A DNA stretch of 10,984 bases from Solirubrobacteraceae bacterium (GTDB lineage Bacteria > Actinomycetota > Thermoleophilia > Solirubrobacterales > Solirubrobacteraceae). A program made the position numbers and the translations under genes. The stretch lies in NCBI GenBank assembly GCA_025455895.1, contig JALOLQ010000057.1, positions 1 through 10,984 of the forward strand, given 5' to 3'. The notes beneath the pieces were generated by a model that worked only from the letters and a program-made list of their open reading frames with translations, did not search any database and was not told the origin of the DNA. Numbering within the stretch: the stretch's first letter is position 1; the number at the start of each line of letters is the position of its first letter. This document shows, piece after piece, positions 1 through 9,025 of this stretch.

Positions 1-675
1 CATCTCGGCATCGGGCAGCCGCGCGTAGTCGGGGACGAGCGCGCCGCCGGGCACGGCGGGCCGCTCGGCCGCCAGCGCGCAGAGCGCCGCCCCTCCCGGC
101 CGGTGCAGCGGGTCGCCGTCGGCCGGAACCGCGAGCCCGGCCTCCTCGAGCTCGGCGCGCCAGCGCAGCGCCCCGTCGCCGACGGCCAGCCGCGGCGCGC
201 CGCCGGCGGGCAGCAGCTCCGCGAGCGCCGCCGGCGCGCAGGCGACGACCGTGGCCACGGGCTCGCCGCCGGCGTCCCACGCGGCGGCGAACGCCTCGCC
301 GCGGCGTGCGTCGAGCACCGCGAGCACCGCGTGCCCGGGGTGCGCGCCGGCCGCGCCGCGGGCGAGCCCTTCGAGCGTCGGCACCCCGGCCAGCGGGGCT
401 CCGGTGGCCTGGGCGAGCGCGCGCGCGGTGGCGACGCCGATCCGCAGGCCCGTGAAGGTCCCCGGCCCGGTCCCGGCGCCGAGCCGCGTCACGTCGGCCC
501 AGGTGGCCGCGCAGGCGGCGAGCGCCTCCTCGCACAGGGCCAGCAGCCGCGGCGCGTGGGCCGGCCGGGCCCCGGGCTCGGGCAGGTCGGCGCGCTCGGC
601 GACGGGCCCGTCGCCGCGGCGGGCGGCGACCACGGTCGCCGGCGTGGCGGTGTCGAAGGCGAGCACGAGGCTCAC
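1..675 (-). CDS. tsaB: TsaB, tRNA t6A threonylcarbamoyltransferase complex subunit (3' end outside window)
   Basis: This is the actin-fold partner of TsaD in making N6-threonylcarbamoyladenosine (t6A) at position 37 of ANN-decoding tRNAs, in the cytoplasm. The 225 visible codons show the family N-terminus LAFDTATP (residues 5-11 region), the hallmark GPGTFTGLRIG (70-80) and LDARRGE (121-127). The last visible residues, PDYARLPDAE, match the usual TsaB end near 220-230 aa. The protein therefore either stops just outside the window or continues into a RimI-type acetyltransferase, as in some bacteria; this cannot be decided here. The GTG start at 675 overlaps the tsaE stop (GTGA) and has a strong GAGGAGGG ribosome site 6 nt upstream inside the end of tsaE. 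It is the last visible gene of udg-tsaE-tsaB. Confidence 0.93.
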   Translation of the reverse strand, partial: MSLVLAFDTATPATVVAARRGDGPVAERADLPEPGARPAHAPRLLALCEEALAACAATWADVTRLGAGTGPGTFTGLRIGVATARALAQATGAPLAGVPTLEGLARGAAGAHPGHAVLAVLDARRGEAFAAAWDAGGEPVATVVACAPAALAELLPAGGAPRLAVGDGALRWRAELEEAGLAVPADGDPLHRPGGAALCALAAERPAVPGGALVPDYARLPDAEM

Positions 676-1109
676 GCCGCGCCCTCCTCGATCCGCACCG
701 CGCGCCGGTCACCGCCGCGGTGCTCGAGCAGCACCCGCGCCACGATGCGCCCCGGATCGGTCGGGACCGCGGAGGCCTCGGGCCATTCCACGAACGCGAT
801 GCGCCCCGGCCCCAGGTCCTCCTCGAGCACGGCGGGGTCCTCGGGCGGGGCGCCCTCGAGCCGGTAGAGGTCGAGATGCGAGACGGGGACGCGGCCGTCC
901 TCGTAGCGGCGCGCCAGCGTGAAGGTCGGGCTCGTCACGCGCCCGCGCACGCCGAGCGCGCGGCAGGCGCCGCGCACGAACGTCGTCTTCCCTGCGCCGA
1001 CCTCGCCGGAGACGAGCACGACGTCGCCCGGGGCGAGCCGCGCGGCCAGCCCGGCGGCGAGCGTCTCGGTCTCCGCGGGTCCGCGGGTCTCGGCGGTCCG
1101 GACCGGCAT
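672..1109 (-). CDS. tsaE: TsaE, ATPase of the t6A complex
   Basis: A small P-loop ATPase that binds the TsaB-TsaD dimer and resets it between catalytic cycles of t6A37 formation. The 145-aa product is normal for the family. Walker A GEVGAGKTT is at residues 35-43, the switch-like SPTF at 60-63, HLDLYRL at 78-84 and the family motif EWPE at 108-111. The ATG is fused to the udg stop as TGATG (1-nt overlap), and the stop overlaps the tsaB GTG by 4 nt, so all three genes are probably one transcript with coupled translation. No strong ribosome site precedes the start, which fits re-initiation after udg. The same frame stays open far upstream only because udg lies there in another frame. Confidence 0.95.
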   Translation of the reverse strand: MPVRTAETRGPAETETLAAGLAARLAPGDVVLVSGEVGAGKTTFVRGACRALGVRGRVTSPTFTLARRYEDGRVPVSHLDLYRLEGAPPEDPAVLEEDLGPGRIAFVEWPEASAVPTDPGRIVARVLLEHRGGDRRAVRIEEGAA

Positions 1110-1840
1110 CAGAACAGCCCCAGCTGCGGCTCGTCGGACGGCGGTTCGGGGGCGGCCGGCGCCGGTGCCGGCGCGGGCTCGGATGCCGGCTCGGCGGCGG
1201 GAGCGGCCTCGGCGGGCTCGGGCGCGGCCACCGCCTGCTCGGGCGGGCCGAGCGCCAGGAGCCCCGGGATCAGCGCGAAGTCGGCGGCGATCACCTCGCG
1301 GTTGGAGGCCGTGTAGAGCGCCGCGGCCGGGTGCAGCGAGGGCAGCAGGCGCACGGTCCGCGGGCCGATCGTGCGGACCTCGGCCGTCCCGCGCAGGCGC
1401 GTGATCCCGGTCGGGTCGTCGCGGATCAGCCGCGTGGCGAAGTTGCCGAGCGTGACCACGACCACCGGGCGGATCAGCTCCAGCTGGGCGAACAGGTACT
1501 CCGAGCAGTTGGCGATCTCCTGCGGCTCGGGGTTGCGGTTCTCCGGCGGGCGGCACTTGAGGACGTTGGCGATGAACACGTCCTCGCGGGTGAGGCCGAT
1601 CCCGTCGAGCAGCGTGGAGAGCAGCTTCCCGGCGGCGCCGACGAACGGGACGCCCTGCTCGTCCTCGTTGCGGCCCGGCGCCTCGCCGATGAACATGAGG
1701 TCCGCGTCGGCGTTCCCGGCGCCGAACACGACCTGCGTGCGGCTCGCCGCGAGCGGGGCGCAGCGCGTGCACCCGCGGGCGCGCGCGAAGACGTCCTTCA
1801 GCGCCTCGCGCCGCGCCTCGGCCGTGTCCGCAACCGCCAT
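1109..1840 (-). CDS. Family 4 (UDGa-type, Fe-S) uracil-DNA glycosylase
   Basis: It removes uracil from DNA as the first step of base excision repair. The 243-aa product has the family 4 iron-sulfur ligands C24, C27, C96 and C112 (C-x2-C, then C-x15-C), the uracil-pocket motif GEAPGRNEDEQGVPFVGAAG (52-71) and HPAA (170-173). After about residue 195 comes an Ala/Pro/Glu linker of low complexity, then the C-terminus DEPQLGLF. QLGLF resembles the sliding-clamp binding pentapeptide QL(S/D)LF (see findings). The frame is open upstream to 2065, but I chose ATG 1840: conserved similarity begins just after it, and a -10-like TAGCAT lies 8 nt before it, as in leaderless mRNA. It heads udg-tsaE-tsaB. 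Assignment to family 4 is secure; the exact start is less so. Confidence 0.93.
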   Translation of the reverse strand: MAVADTAEARREALKDVFARARGCTRCAPLAASRTQVVFGAGNADADLMFIGEAPGRNEDEQGVPFVGAAGKLLSTLLDGIGLTREDVFIANVLKCRPPENRNPEPQEIANCSEYLFAQLELIRPVVVVTLGNFATRLIRDDPTGITRLRGTAEVRTIGPRTVRLLPSLHPAAALYTASNREVIAADFALIPGLLALGPPEQAVAAPEPAEAAPAAEPASEPAPAPAPAAPEPPSDEPQLGLF

Positions 1841-1848
1841 CGTCGCCG

Positions 1849-1854
1849 ATGCTA
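1849..1854 (-). promoter_or_regulatory. Putative -10 element of udg (leaderless start)
   Basis: TAGCAT on the minus strand matches the actinobacterial -10 pattern TAnnnT. Exactly 8 nt separate it from ATG 1840, so transcription should begin at or within a base or two of the start codon. There is no Shine-Dalgarno sequence, which agrees. No convincing -35 hexamer is visible 16-18 nt upstream. Confidence 0.5.
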
Positions 1855-1909
1855 GTGACCGGCAGCGGCGCTGCGGTCCTCCACGGTTCCCGAACGCCGC
1901 GCCCGGTGC

Positions 1910-1915
1910 TACCGT
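1910..1915 (+). promoter_or_regulatory. Putative -10 element of the pan operon
   Basis: TACCGT fits TAnnnT, with a weak TTCCCG 17 nt upstream as a possible -35. Transcription would begin near 1922-1924, leaving an untranslated leader of about 100 nt before ATG 2022. This is a pattern match only. Confidence 0.3.
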
Positions 1916-1940
1916 CCACGTCGTCGAGGCCGTCACCTTC

Positions 1941-1976
1941 GGGGCCGGACCTCGCGATGCAACGCCGGAGAACCCC
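1941..1976 (+). other. Possible structured 5' leader of the pan operon
   Basis: Within the predicted leader, GGGG (1941-1944) can pair with CCCC (1973-1976) and CCGG (1945-1948) with CCGG (1965-1968). This leaves a one-sided AGAA bulge and a 16-nt loop. A second pairing, CCGGT near 1993 with ACCGG ending at 2020, lies just before the start codon. I do not recognise a known riboswitch class. In such GC-rich DNA, chance pairing is common, so confidence is low. Confidence 0.2.
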
Positions 1977-2021
1977 TCACCCCAAGACGCGACCGGTATC
2001 CCCGTCGGGAACTGGACCGGA

Positions 2022-2741
2022 ATGACCCCCACCATCGCCATCGTCGGCCGTGGACGCCTGGGCACCGCGCTCGCCGCGGGCCTGGAAGACGCCGGCCTGC
2101 CGGTGACCGGCCCACACGGGCGCGGCCACGACGGCGCCGGGGCCGGGATCGTGCTGCTGTGCGTCCCCGATGCCGCGATCGGCGACGCCGCGCGCGCGAT
2201 CGCGGCCGGCCCGCTCGTGGGTCACTGCTCGGGCGCCACGGGCCTCGACGTGCTCGCGCCGCACGAGGCGCTCGGGCTGCATCCGCTGATGACGGTGACC
2301 CCGCAGGGCGCGGCGTTCGCGGGCGCCGCCTGCGCGGTGGCCGGCTCCACGCCGCGCGCCCTCGCGGCCGCCGAGCGGCTCGCGGAGGGCCTGGGGATGA
2401 GCCCGTTCGCGGTCGCCGACGCCGACCGCGCCGCCTACCACGCCGCCGCGTCGATCGCCTCGAACTTCCTCGTGACGCTCGAGGAGGCCGCCGAGCGCCT
2501 GGCCGCCACCGCGGGCGTCCCGCGCAGCGCGCTCGTCCCGCTCGTGCGCGCGAGCGCCGAGAACTGGGCCGCCCAGGGCGCCGGGCGCGCGCTCACCGGT
2601 CCGGTGGCCCGCGGCGACGAGGCGACCGTCGCGCGCCAGCGCACCGCCGTCGCCGAGCGCACGCCCGAGCTGCTCGAGCTCTTCGACGCGCTCACCGCGC
2701 GCACGCGCGCGCTCGCCCGGCGTGAGGCGGTGGCGGCGTGA
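2022..2741 (+). CDS. Rossmann-fold/DUF2520 protein, candidate ketopantoate reductase (PanG-like)
   Basis: A 239-aa protein with an N-terminal NAD(P)-binding Rossmann fold (IVGRGRLG, residues 7-14, GxGxxG type; VLLCVPD 44-50) and a helical C-terminal half typical of DUF2520. Conserved blocks include HCSGATGLDVL (68-78), LHPLMT (86-91), YHAAASIASN (139-148) and LTGPVARGD (191-199). It overlaps panC by GTGA, and panB follows, so it is first in a pantothenate operon that otherwise lacks the reductase turning ketopantoate into pantoate. From memory, PanG of Francisella is a ketopantoate reductase unrelated to PanE and belongs to this kind of family, and mycobacteria carry a similar gene before panC. 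The reductase role is therefore inference from fold and context. ATG 2022 is chosen because the Rossmann motif begins a few residues later; upstream frame is antisense to udg. Confidence 0.85.
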   Translation: MTPTIAIVGRGRLGTALAAGLEDAGLPVTGPHGRGHDGAGAGIVLLCVPDAAIGDAARAIAAGPLVGHCSGATGLDVLAPHEALGLHPLMTVTPQGAAFAGAACAVAGSTPRALAAAERLAEGLGMSPFAVADADRAAYHAAASIASNFLVTLEEAAERLAATAGVPRSALVPLVRASAENWAAQGAGRALTGPVARGDEATVARQRTAVAERTPELLELFDALTARTRALARREAVAA

Positions 2742-3649
2742 GCACCGTGCGCACCACCGCCGAGCTGCGCGCCGCCGTCGCCGCCGGCCGCGGCGCCGGG
2801 CCCGTCGGGTTCGTGCCGACGATGGGCGCGCTGCACGCCGGCCACGAGTCGCTCATCCGCCGTGCGCGGTCGGAGTGCGCGCTGGTCGTCGTCTCGGTGT
2901 TCGTGAACCCCACGCAGTTCGACGACCCGGCCGACCTCGACGCCTACCCGCGCAGCGCCGAGCGCGACGTCGCGGTCGCCGCCGCGGCCGGGGCGGACCT
3001 CGTGTTCCTGCCCGAGGCCGGTGAGCTCTACCCGCCCGGCGACGCGACCCGCGTCGTCGTGCGCGGCCCGCTCACCGAGTCGCTCGAGGGCGCCCATCGC
3101 GGCGCCGGGCACTTCGACGGCGTCACGACCGTCGTGGCGCGGCTGCTGAACCTCGTCGGCCCCGACCGCGCCTACTTCGGCGCCAAGGACGCCCAGCAGG
3201 CGCTCGTCGTGCGCCGGATGGCCCGCGACCTGCGGCTCCCCGTCGAGATCGTCACCTGCCCGACCGTCCGCGACGCCGACGGCCTCGCGCTCTCGAGCCG
3301 CAACGCGCGCCTCTCCCCCGCCGAGCGCGAGCGCGCCCTGAGCCTCTCCCGGGCGCTCGGCGCCTGCGCCGAGGCGATCGCCGACGGGCGCCTGCGCCAC
3401 GGCGCCGAGGCCGCCGACGCGGGCCTGCGCGCGCTCGCCGCGGGCGGCGCCGAGCCCGAGTACTTCGCCGTCGTCGATCCCGAGACGCTCGAGCCCGCGG
3501 GCCCGCTCGAGGGCGAGCTGCTGCTCGCCTGCGCCGCGCGCGTCGGCGACGTGCGCCTGATCGACAACCTCAGCCTCACCGTGCCCCAGTTCACCGACGA
3601 ACCGGAGGCGGCGACCCGGGAGGACCGGGCGCCGACCGCCGCGACCTAG
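2738..3649 (+). CDS. panC: PanC, pantothenate synthetase (pantoate-beta-alanine ligase)
   Basis: It joins pantoate and beta-alanine using ATP through a pantoyl-adenylate intermediate, the last step of pantothenate synthesis. The 303-aa protein carries the nucleotide-binding PTMGALHAGH (27-36, HxGH type), FVNPTQF (55-61), FGAKDAQQ (147-154), DGLALSSRN (181-189, the KMSKS-like loop) and the late LIDN (274-277). The last 18 or so residues, charged and Ala/Thr rich, extend past the usual end. The GTG start overlaps the stop of the DUF2520 gene by 4 nt and has GAGGCGG 7 nt upstream. The terminal TAG forms part of the panB ribosome site. Its other substrate, beta-alanine, must be made elsewhere, since panD is absent here. 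Confidence 0.97.
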   Translation: MSTVRTTAELRAAVAAGRGAGPVGFVPTMGALHAGHESLIRRARSECALVVVSVFVNPTQFDDPADLDAYPRSAERDVAVAAAAGADLVFLPEAGELYPPGDATRVVVRGPLTESLEGAHRGAGHFDGVTTVVARLLNLVGPDRAYFGAKDAQQALVVRRMARDLRLPVEIVTCPTVRDADGLALSSRNARLSPAERERALSLSRALGACAEAIADGRLRHGAEAADAGLRALAAGGAEPEYFAVVDPETLEPAGPLEGELLLACAARVGDVRLIDNLSLTVPQFTDEPEAATREDRAPTAAT

Positions 3650-3659
3650 GAGACCCGTC

Positions 3660-4580
3660 ATGTCCACGATGCCCACGAACATCCAGGTGCCGGCCGACGC
3701 CTCGCGGCTGCCGATGACCCTGCCGCGCCTGATCGAGATGAAGCGTCATCGCGAGCCGATCGTGATGGTCACCGCCTACGACCACCCCAGCGCCCGCGCG
3801 GCCGAGCAGGCCGGCGTGGACCTCGTGCTGGTCGGGGACTCGGGGGCGATGACGGTGCTCGGCTACGACTCGACCGTGCCGGTCGAGCTCGACGAGCTGC
3901 TCGTGCTCGCGAAGGCCGTGCGCCGCGGCCTGCGCACCCCGTTCCTCGTCGGCGACCTGCCGTTCGGCTCCTACGAGGTGAGCGACGAGCAGGCCGTGCA
4001 GACGGCGATGCGGTTCGTCAAGGAGGCCGGCTGCGACGCGGTGAAGCTCGAGGGCGGCGGCTCGACCTCCGTGGCCCGGGCGCGCGCGATCGTCGCGGCC
4101 GGGATCCCGGTGATGGGCCACGTCGGCCTGACCCCGCAGACCTCGACCGCCCTGGGCGGCTACAAGGCCCAGGGGCGCAGCGCGGCGGCGGCCAACCGGA
4201 TCGCCCGCGAGGCGCTCGCGCTCCAGGAGGCGGGCTGCTTCTCGATCGTCTTCGAGGCGATCCCCTCGGCGGTGGCCGAGGAGCTGATGCCGCACCTGCA
4301 CGTCCCGGTGATCGGGATCGGGGCGGGGCCGTCCGTGGACGGGCAGGTGCTCGTCTTCCACGACCTGCTCGGCATTCGCGAGGGTCTCGGCGCGCGCTTC
4401 GTCAAGCGCTACGCGAACCTGCTCGACGAGATGGTCGCGGGGGTCGCCGCCTACGCCCACGACGTGCGCGACCGGACCTACCCGGGCCCCGAGCACGGCT
4501 ACTCGATCGACGAGGCGGAGCTGCAGGACTTCCGGGCCACGCTCGCCGAGCACGACCCGGGCGTCGCGCACCCGGTCTGA
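3660..4580 (+). CDS. panB: PanB, 3-methyl-2-oxobutanoate hydroxymethyltransferase
   Basis: It transfers a hydroxymethyl group from 5,10-methylene-tetrahydrofolate to 2-oxoisovalerate, giving ketopantoate, the first committed step towards pantothenate and CoA. The 306-aa product is slightly longer than usual because of about 20 extra N-terminal residues. VTAYD (37-41), the Mg-binding VGDS (58-61) and GDLPFGSY (98-105), VKLEGG (128-133), HVGLTPQ (154-160), the catalytic-Glu segment VFEAIP (197-202) and GQVLVFHDLLG (228-238) are all intact. The start is fixed by AGGAG (3648-3652), 7 nt before ATG, which overlaps the panC stop codon. It ends the operon, meeting the acyltransferase tail to tail with 4 nt between stops. 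Confidence 0.97.
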   Translation: MSTMPTNIQVPADASRLPMTLPRLIEMKRHREPIVMVTAYDHPSARAAEQAGVDLVLVGDSGAMTVLGYDSTVPVELDELLVLAKAVRRGLRTPFLVGDLPFGSYEVSDEQAVQTAMRFVKEAGCDAVKLEGGGSTSVARARAIVAAGIPVMGHVGLTPQTSTALGGYKAQGRSAAAANRIAREALALQEAGCFSIVFEAIPSAVAEELMPHLHVPVIGIGAGPSVDGQVLVFHDLLGIREGLGARFVKRYANLLDEMVAGVAAYAHDVRDRTYPGPEHGYSIDEAELQDFRATLAEHDPGVAHPV

Positions 4581-4596
4581 GCCGTCAGCCGCCGGG
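4571..4596. terminator. Possible bidirectional terminator hairpin between panB and the acyltransferase
   Basis: CCCGG (4571-4575) pairs with CCGGG (4592-4596), and CTGA (4577-4580) with TCAG (4585-4588) around a GCCG loop, with small internal mismatches. The two inner arms contain the stop codons of the two convergent genes. There is no T-tract on either side, as is common in GC-rich actinobacteria, so termination itself is inferred. Confidence 0.35.
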
Positions 4597-5186
4597 CGCG
4601 GCGAACGCGATCTGGCGCAGCACCTTCGCGGGGGCGCCCGCGGCGATCGCGCCCGCGGGGATGTCCGTCGTCACGACGCTGTTCGCGCCGATCACCGCGC
4701 GGGCGCCGATCGTGACGCCGCTGGTGACGACGACGTGCGCGCCGAGCCACACGTTGTCCTCGAGCCGGGTCGGGCCCTTCGAGGTGAAGCCCTGCCAGGT
4801 GACCGGCTTGGCCGGGTCGTCGAAGCGGTGGTTGGCGTCGGTGATCATGCAGCCGTTGGCGGCCATGCAGTGATCGCCGATCTCGACGAGGTCCGTCGCG
4901 GCGACCATCACGCCCTGGTTGAGGAAGACGCCCGCGCCGATCCGGATCCGCCCGTGCTCGCCGCCGGTCAGCCACACGTCGCGCTCGAACAGCGTTCCCT
5001 CGCCGATCTCCAGGCGCCCCTCGCGCAGCAGCTCGAGCGGCTCGCCGTTGAGCGGCCACTTGGCGAACGCGCGCCGGCGGGCGAGCTCGCGATGCAGCGC
5101 GAGCCGGTTCCACGGCAGCGCCGAGCGCTGGTACCAGCGCCACTTCACCCACCACAGGCGCGCGTCCTGCGCGCTGAGGGCCCCCA

Positions 5187-5187
<1 letters not shown>
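4585..5187 (-). CDS. Hexapeptide-repeat (left-handed beta-helix) O-acyltransferase
   Basis: A 200-aa acyl- or acetyltransferase of the NodL/LacA/maltose-acetyltransferase type; the acceptor cannot be told from sequence. Residues 1-57 are Trp/Arg rich and probably helical. From about 58 to 185 run imperfect [LIV]GxxxX hexapeptide turns (LEIGEG, IRIGAG, VEIGDH, VWLGAH, VTIGAR, AVIGAN), interrupted by the loop DANHRFDD whose H120 fits the catalytic histidine. The family C-terminus AAGAPAKVLR is present (182-191). No signal peptide or membrane segment is seen, so it should be cytoplasmic. The ATG is joined to the uvrA stop as TGATG, implying co-transcription with and coupling to uvrA, although no functional link to DNA repair is known to me. 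Confidence 0.88.
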
Positions 5188-8070
<2,883 letters not shown>

Positions 8071-8078
8071 CGCCCGCG

Positions 8079-8084
8079 AGTCTA
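8079..8084 (-). promoter_or_regulatory. Putative -10 element of uvrA (leaderless start)
   Basis: TAGACT matches TAnnnT and sits exactly 8 nt before ATG 8070, with no Shine-Dalgarno sequence between. The LexA box ends 6 nt upstream of it, so bound LexA would cover the core promoter. No clear -35 hexamer is seen. Confidence 0.55.
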
Positions 8085-8090
8085 GAGGAG

Positions 8091-8104
8091 CGAACAGACG
8101 TTCG
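8091..8104. promoter_or_regulatory. LexA (SOS) operator between uvrA and the metallophosphatase gene
   Basis: CGAACAGACGTTCG is a perfect match to the Gram-positive LexA consensus CGAACRNRYGTTYG used in Bacillus, and to the mycobacterial form with GAAC-N4-GTTC. It lies 21 nt upstream of the uvrA ATG and 46 nt upstream of the divergent GTG. uvrA is a classic SOS gene, so repression lifted by DNA damage is expected. Confidence 0.82.
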
Positions 8105-8136
8105 ATCGGGTGCGGCGCATCGCCCCTCGGCGGTGC

Positions 8137-8142
8137 AGGAAG
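8137..8142 (+). promoter_or_regulatory. Ribosome binding site deciding the metallophosphatase start
   Basis: AGGAAG lies 8 nt before GTG 8151. The alternative in-frame GTG at 8133 has no such site, so 8151 is preferred. Confidence 0.6.
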
Positions 8143-8150
8143 ATCGCCGG

Positions 8151-9014
8151 GTGCGCGCACGCCTCACCGCCGGCTCACTGCTGCTGGTCACGCTCGGGGC
8201 GGCCTGCGCCCCGGCGGCATCCTCCCCCCAGGGCCGCGCAGAGCCGGCCGCGCGCGGGGCCGCCGCCGAGGTCTGGGCCGTCGGAGACGCCGACGTCACG
8301 CGCGCCGGACGCCGGCTCGCGGCGACGGTCCGCGCCGCGCGCCCGGAGCGCCTGCTCTACCTCGGCGACGTCTACGAGACCGGGACGGCGCGCGAGTTCC
8401 GCACGCGCTACGACCCGCTCTACGGCTCCCTCGCCCGGCGCACGCTGCCCACCCCCGGCAACCACGAGTGGGGCAACCGCGACGTCGGCTACCGCCCCTA
8501 CTGGCGCGCGCGGCTCGGCCGCCCCGTCCCGGACTGGCAGCAGCGGCGGATCGGCGGCTGGGAGGTGCTCGTGCTCAACAGCCAGGTGCCGGCCGGGCGC
8601 GGATCCGCGCAGCTCGCCTGGGCGCGCCGGGCCGCGAGCGAGCCGGGCACGTGCCGGATCGCGATCTTCCACCGCCCGCGCTTCAGCACCGGCTGGCACG
8701 GCGACCAGCGCGATCTCGACCTGCTCTGGCGCGCACTGGGCGGACGCGCGCGGGTCGTCCTGTCGGGACACGACCACGACCTCCAGCGCTTCGCGGACCG
8801 CGACGGCCTGCGGCAGTACGTGGTCGGGGCCGGCGGGCGGCCGAACCTTCCGCTCCCGCGCCGCTCGGCGGCGCGCGTGCGCTACGTGAACCGGTTCGAG
8901 CCGGGGGCGGCGCGGCTGCGCCTGCGCCCCGGCCGCGCGACGATCGACCTCGTCGCCGCCGGCGGGCGCGTGCTCGACCGCAGCAGCGTCACCTGCCGGC
9001 CGCTCGGGCGCTGA
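8151..9014 (+). CDS. Secreted, probably lipid-anchored metallophosphatase (calcineurin-like, purple acid phosphatase-like)
   Basis: A 287-aa predicted phosphoesterase acting outside the membrane. Residues 1-19 look like a lipoprotein signal: MRARLTAG, a short hydrophobic run LLLVTLGAA, then C19. The lipobox LGAAC is slightly off consensus, so plain secretion is possible. Metal-binding motifs appear in family order: GDAD (45-48), LGDVYE (71-76), GNHEWG (103-108), HRPRFSTG (174-181) and GHDHDLQRF (206-214), then the purple acid phosphatase-like VVGAGGRP. The substrate is unknown; phosphomonoesters or nucleotides are typical. It stands alone on the plus strand, divergent from uvrA with the LexA box between, and its stop directly abuts that of the 132-aa ORF. 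A start at 8133 would add six residues. Confidence 0.86.
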   Translation: MRARLTAGSLLLVTLGAACAPAASSPQGRAEPAARGAAAEVWAVGDADVTRAGRRLAATVRAARPERLLYLGDVYETGTAREFRTRYDPLYGSLARRTLPTPGNHEWGNRDVGYRPYWRARLGRPVPDWQQRRIGGWEVLVLNSQVPAGRGSAQLAWARRAASEPGTCRIAIFHRPRFSTGWHGDQRDLDLLWRALGGRARVVLSGHDHDLQRFADRDGLRQYVVGAGGRPNLPLPRRSAARVRYVNRFEPGAARLRLRPGRATIDLVAAGGRVLDRSSVTCRPLGR

Positions 9015-9025
9015 TCAGCCGAGCG
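9001..9025. terminator. Possible bidirectional terminator hairpin at abutting convergent stops
   Basis: CGCTCG (9001-9006) pairs with CGAGCG (9020-9025), enclosing the perfect 10-bp palindrome GCTGATCAGC (9010-9019) with a 3-nt GGC bulge on one side. TGATCA at the centre supplies the stop codons of both convergent genes, with no base between them. No T-tract follows, so terminator function is inferred from position and pairing. Confidence 0.4.

Noticed and set aside
1120..1235. Ala/Pro/Glu repeat-like stretch as a DNA repeat
   Set aside because: It is the low-complexity linker of the glycosylase, with irregular codons and no exact tandem unit.
1886..1895. GTTCCCGAAC as a possible second LexA site near udg
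   Set aside because: The half-sites are inverted relative to the LexA consensus (GTTC-N2-GAAC rather than GAAC-N4-GTTC), and the spacing is wrong.
1371..2021. Upstream extension of the DUF2520 reading frame
   Set aside because: It is antisense to udg, and its sequence shows no fold. The Rossmann motif starts right after ATG 2022.
2435..3682. Long minus-strand reading frame opposite panC
   Set aside because: Composition mirrors the sense gene and no domain is recognisable, while panC on the other strand has all its motifs.
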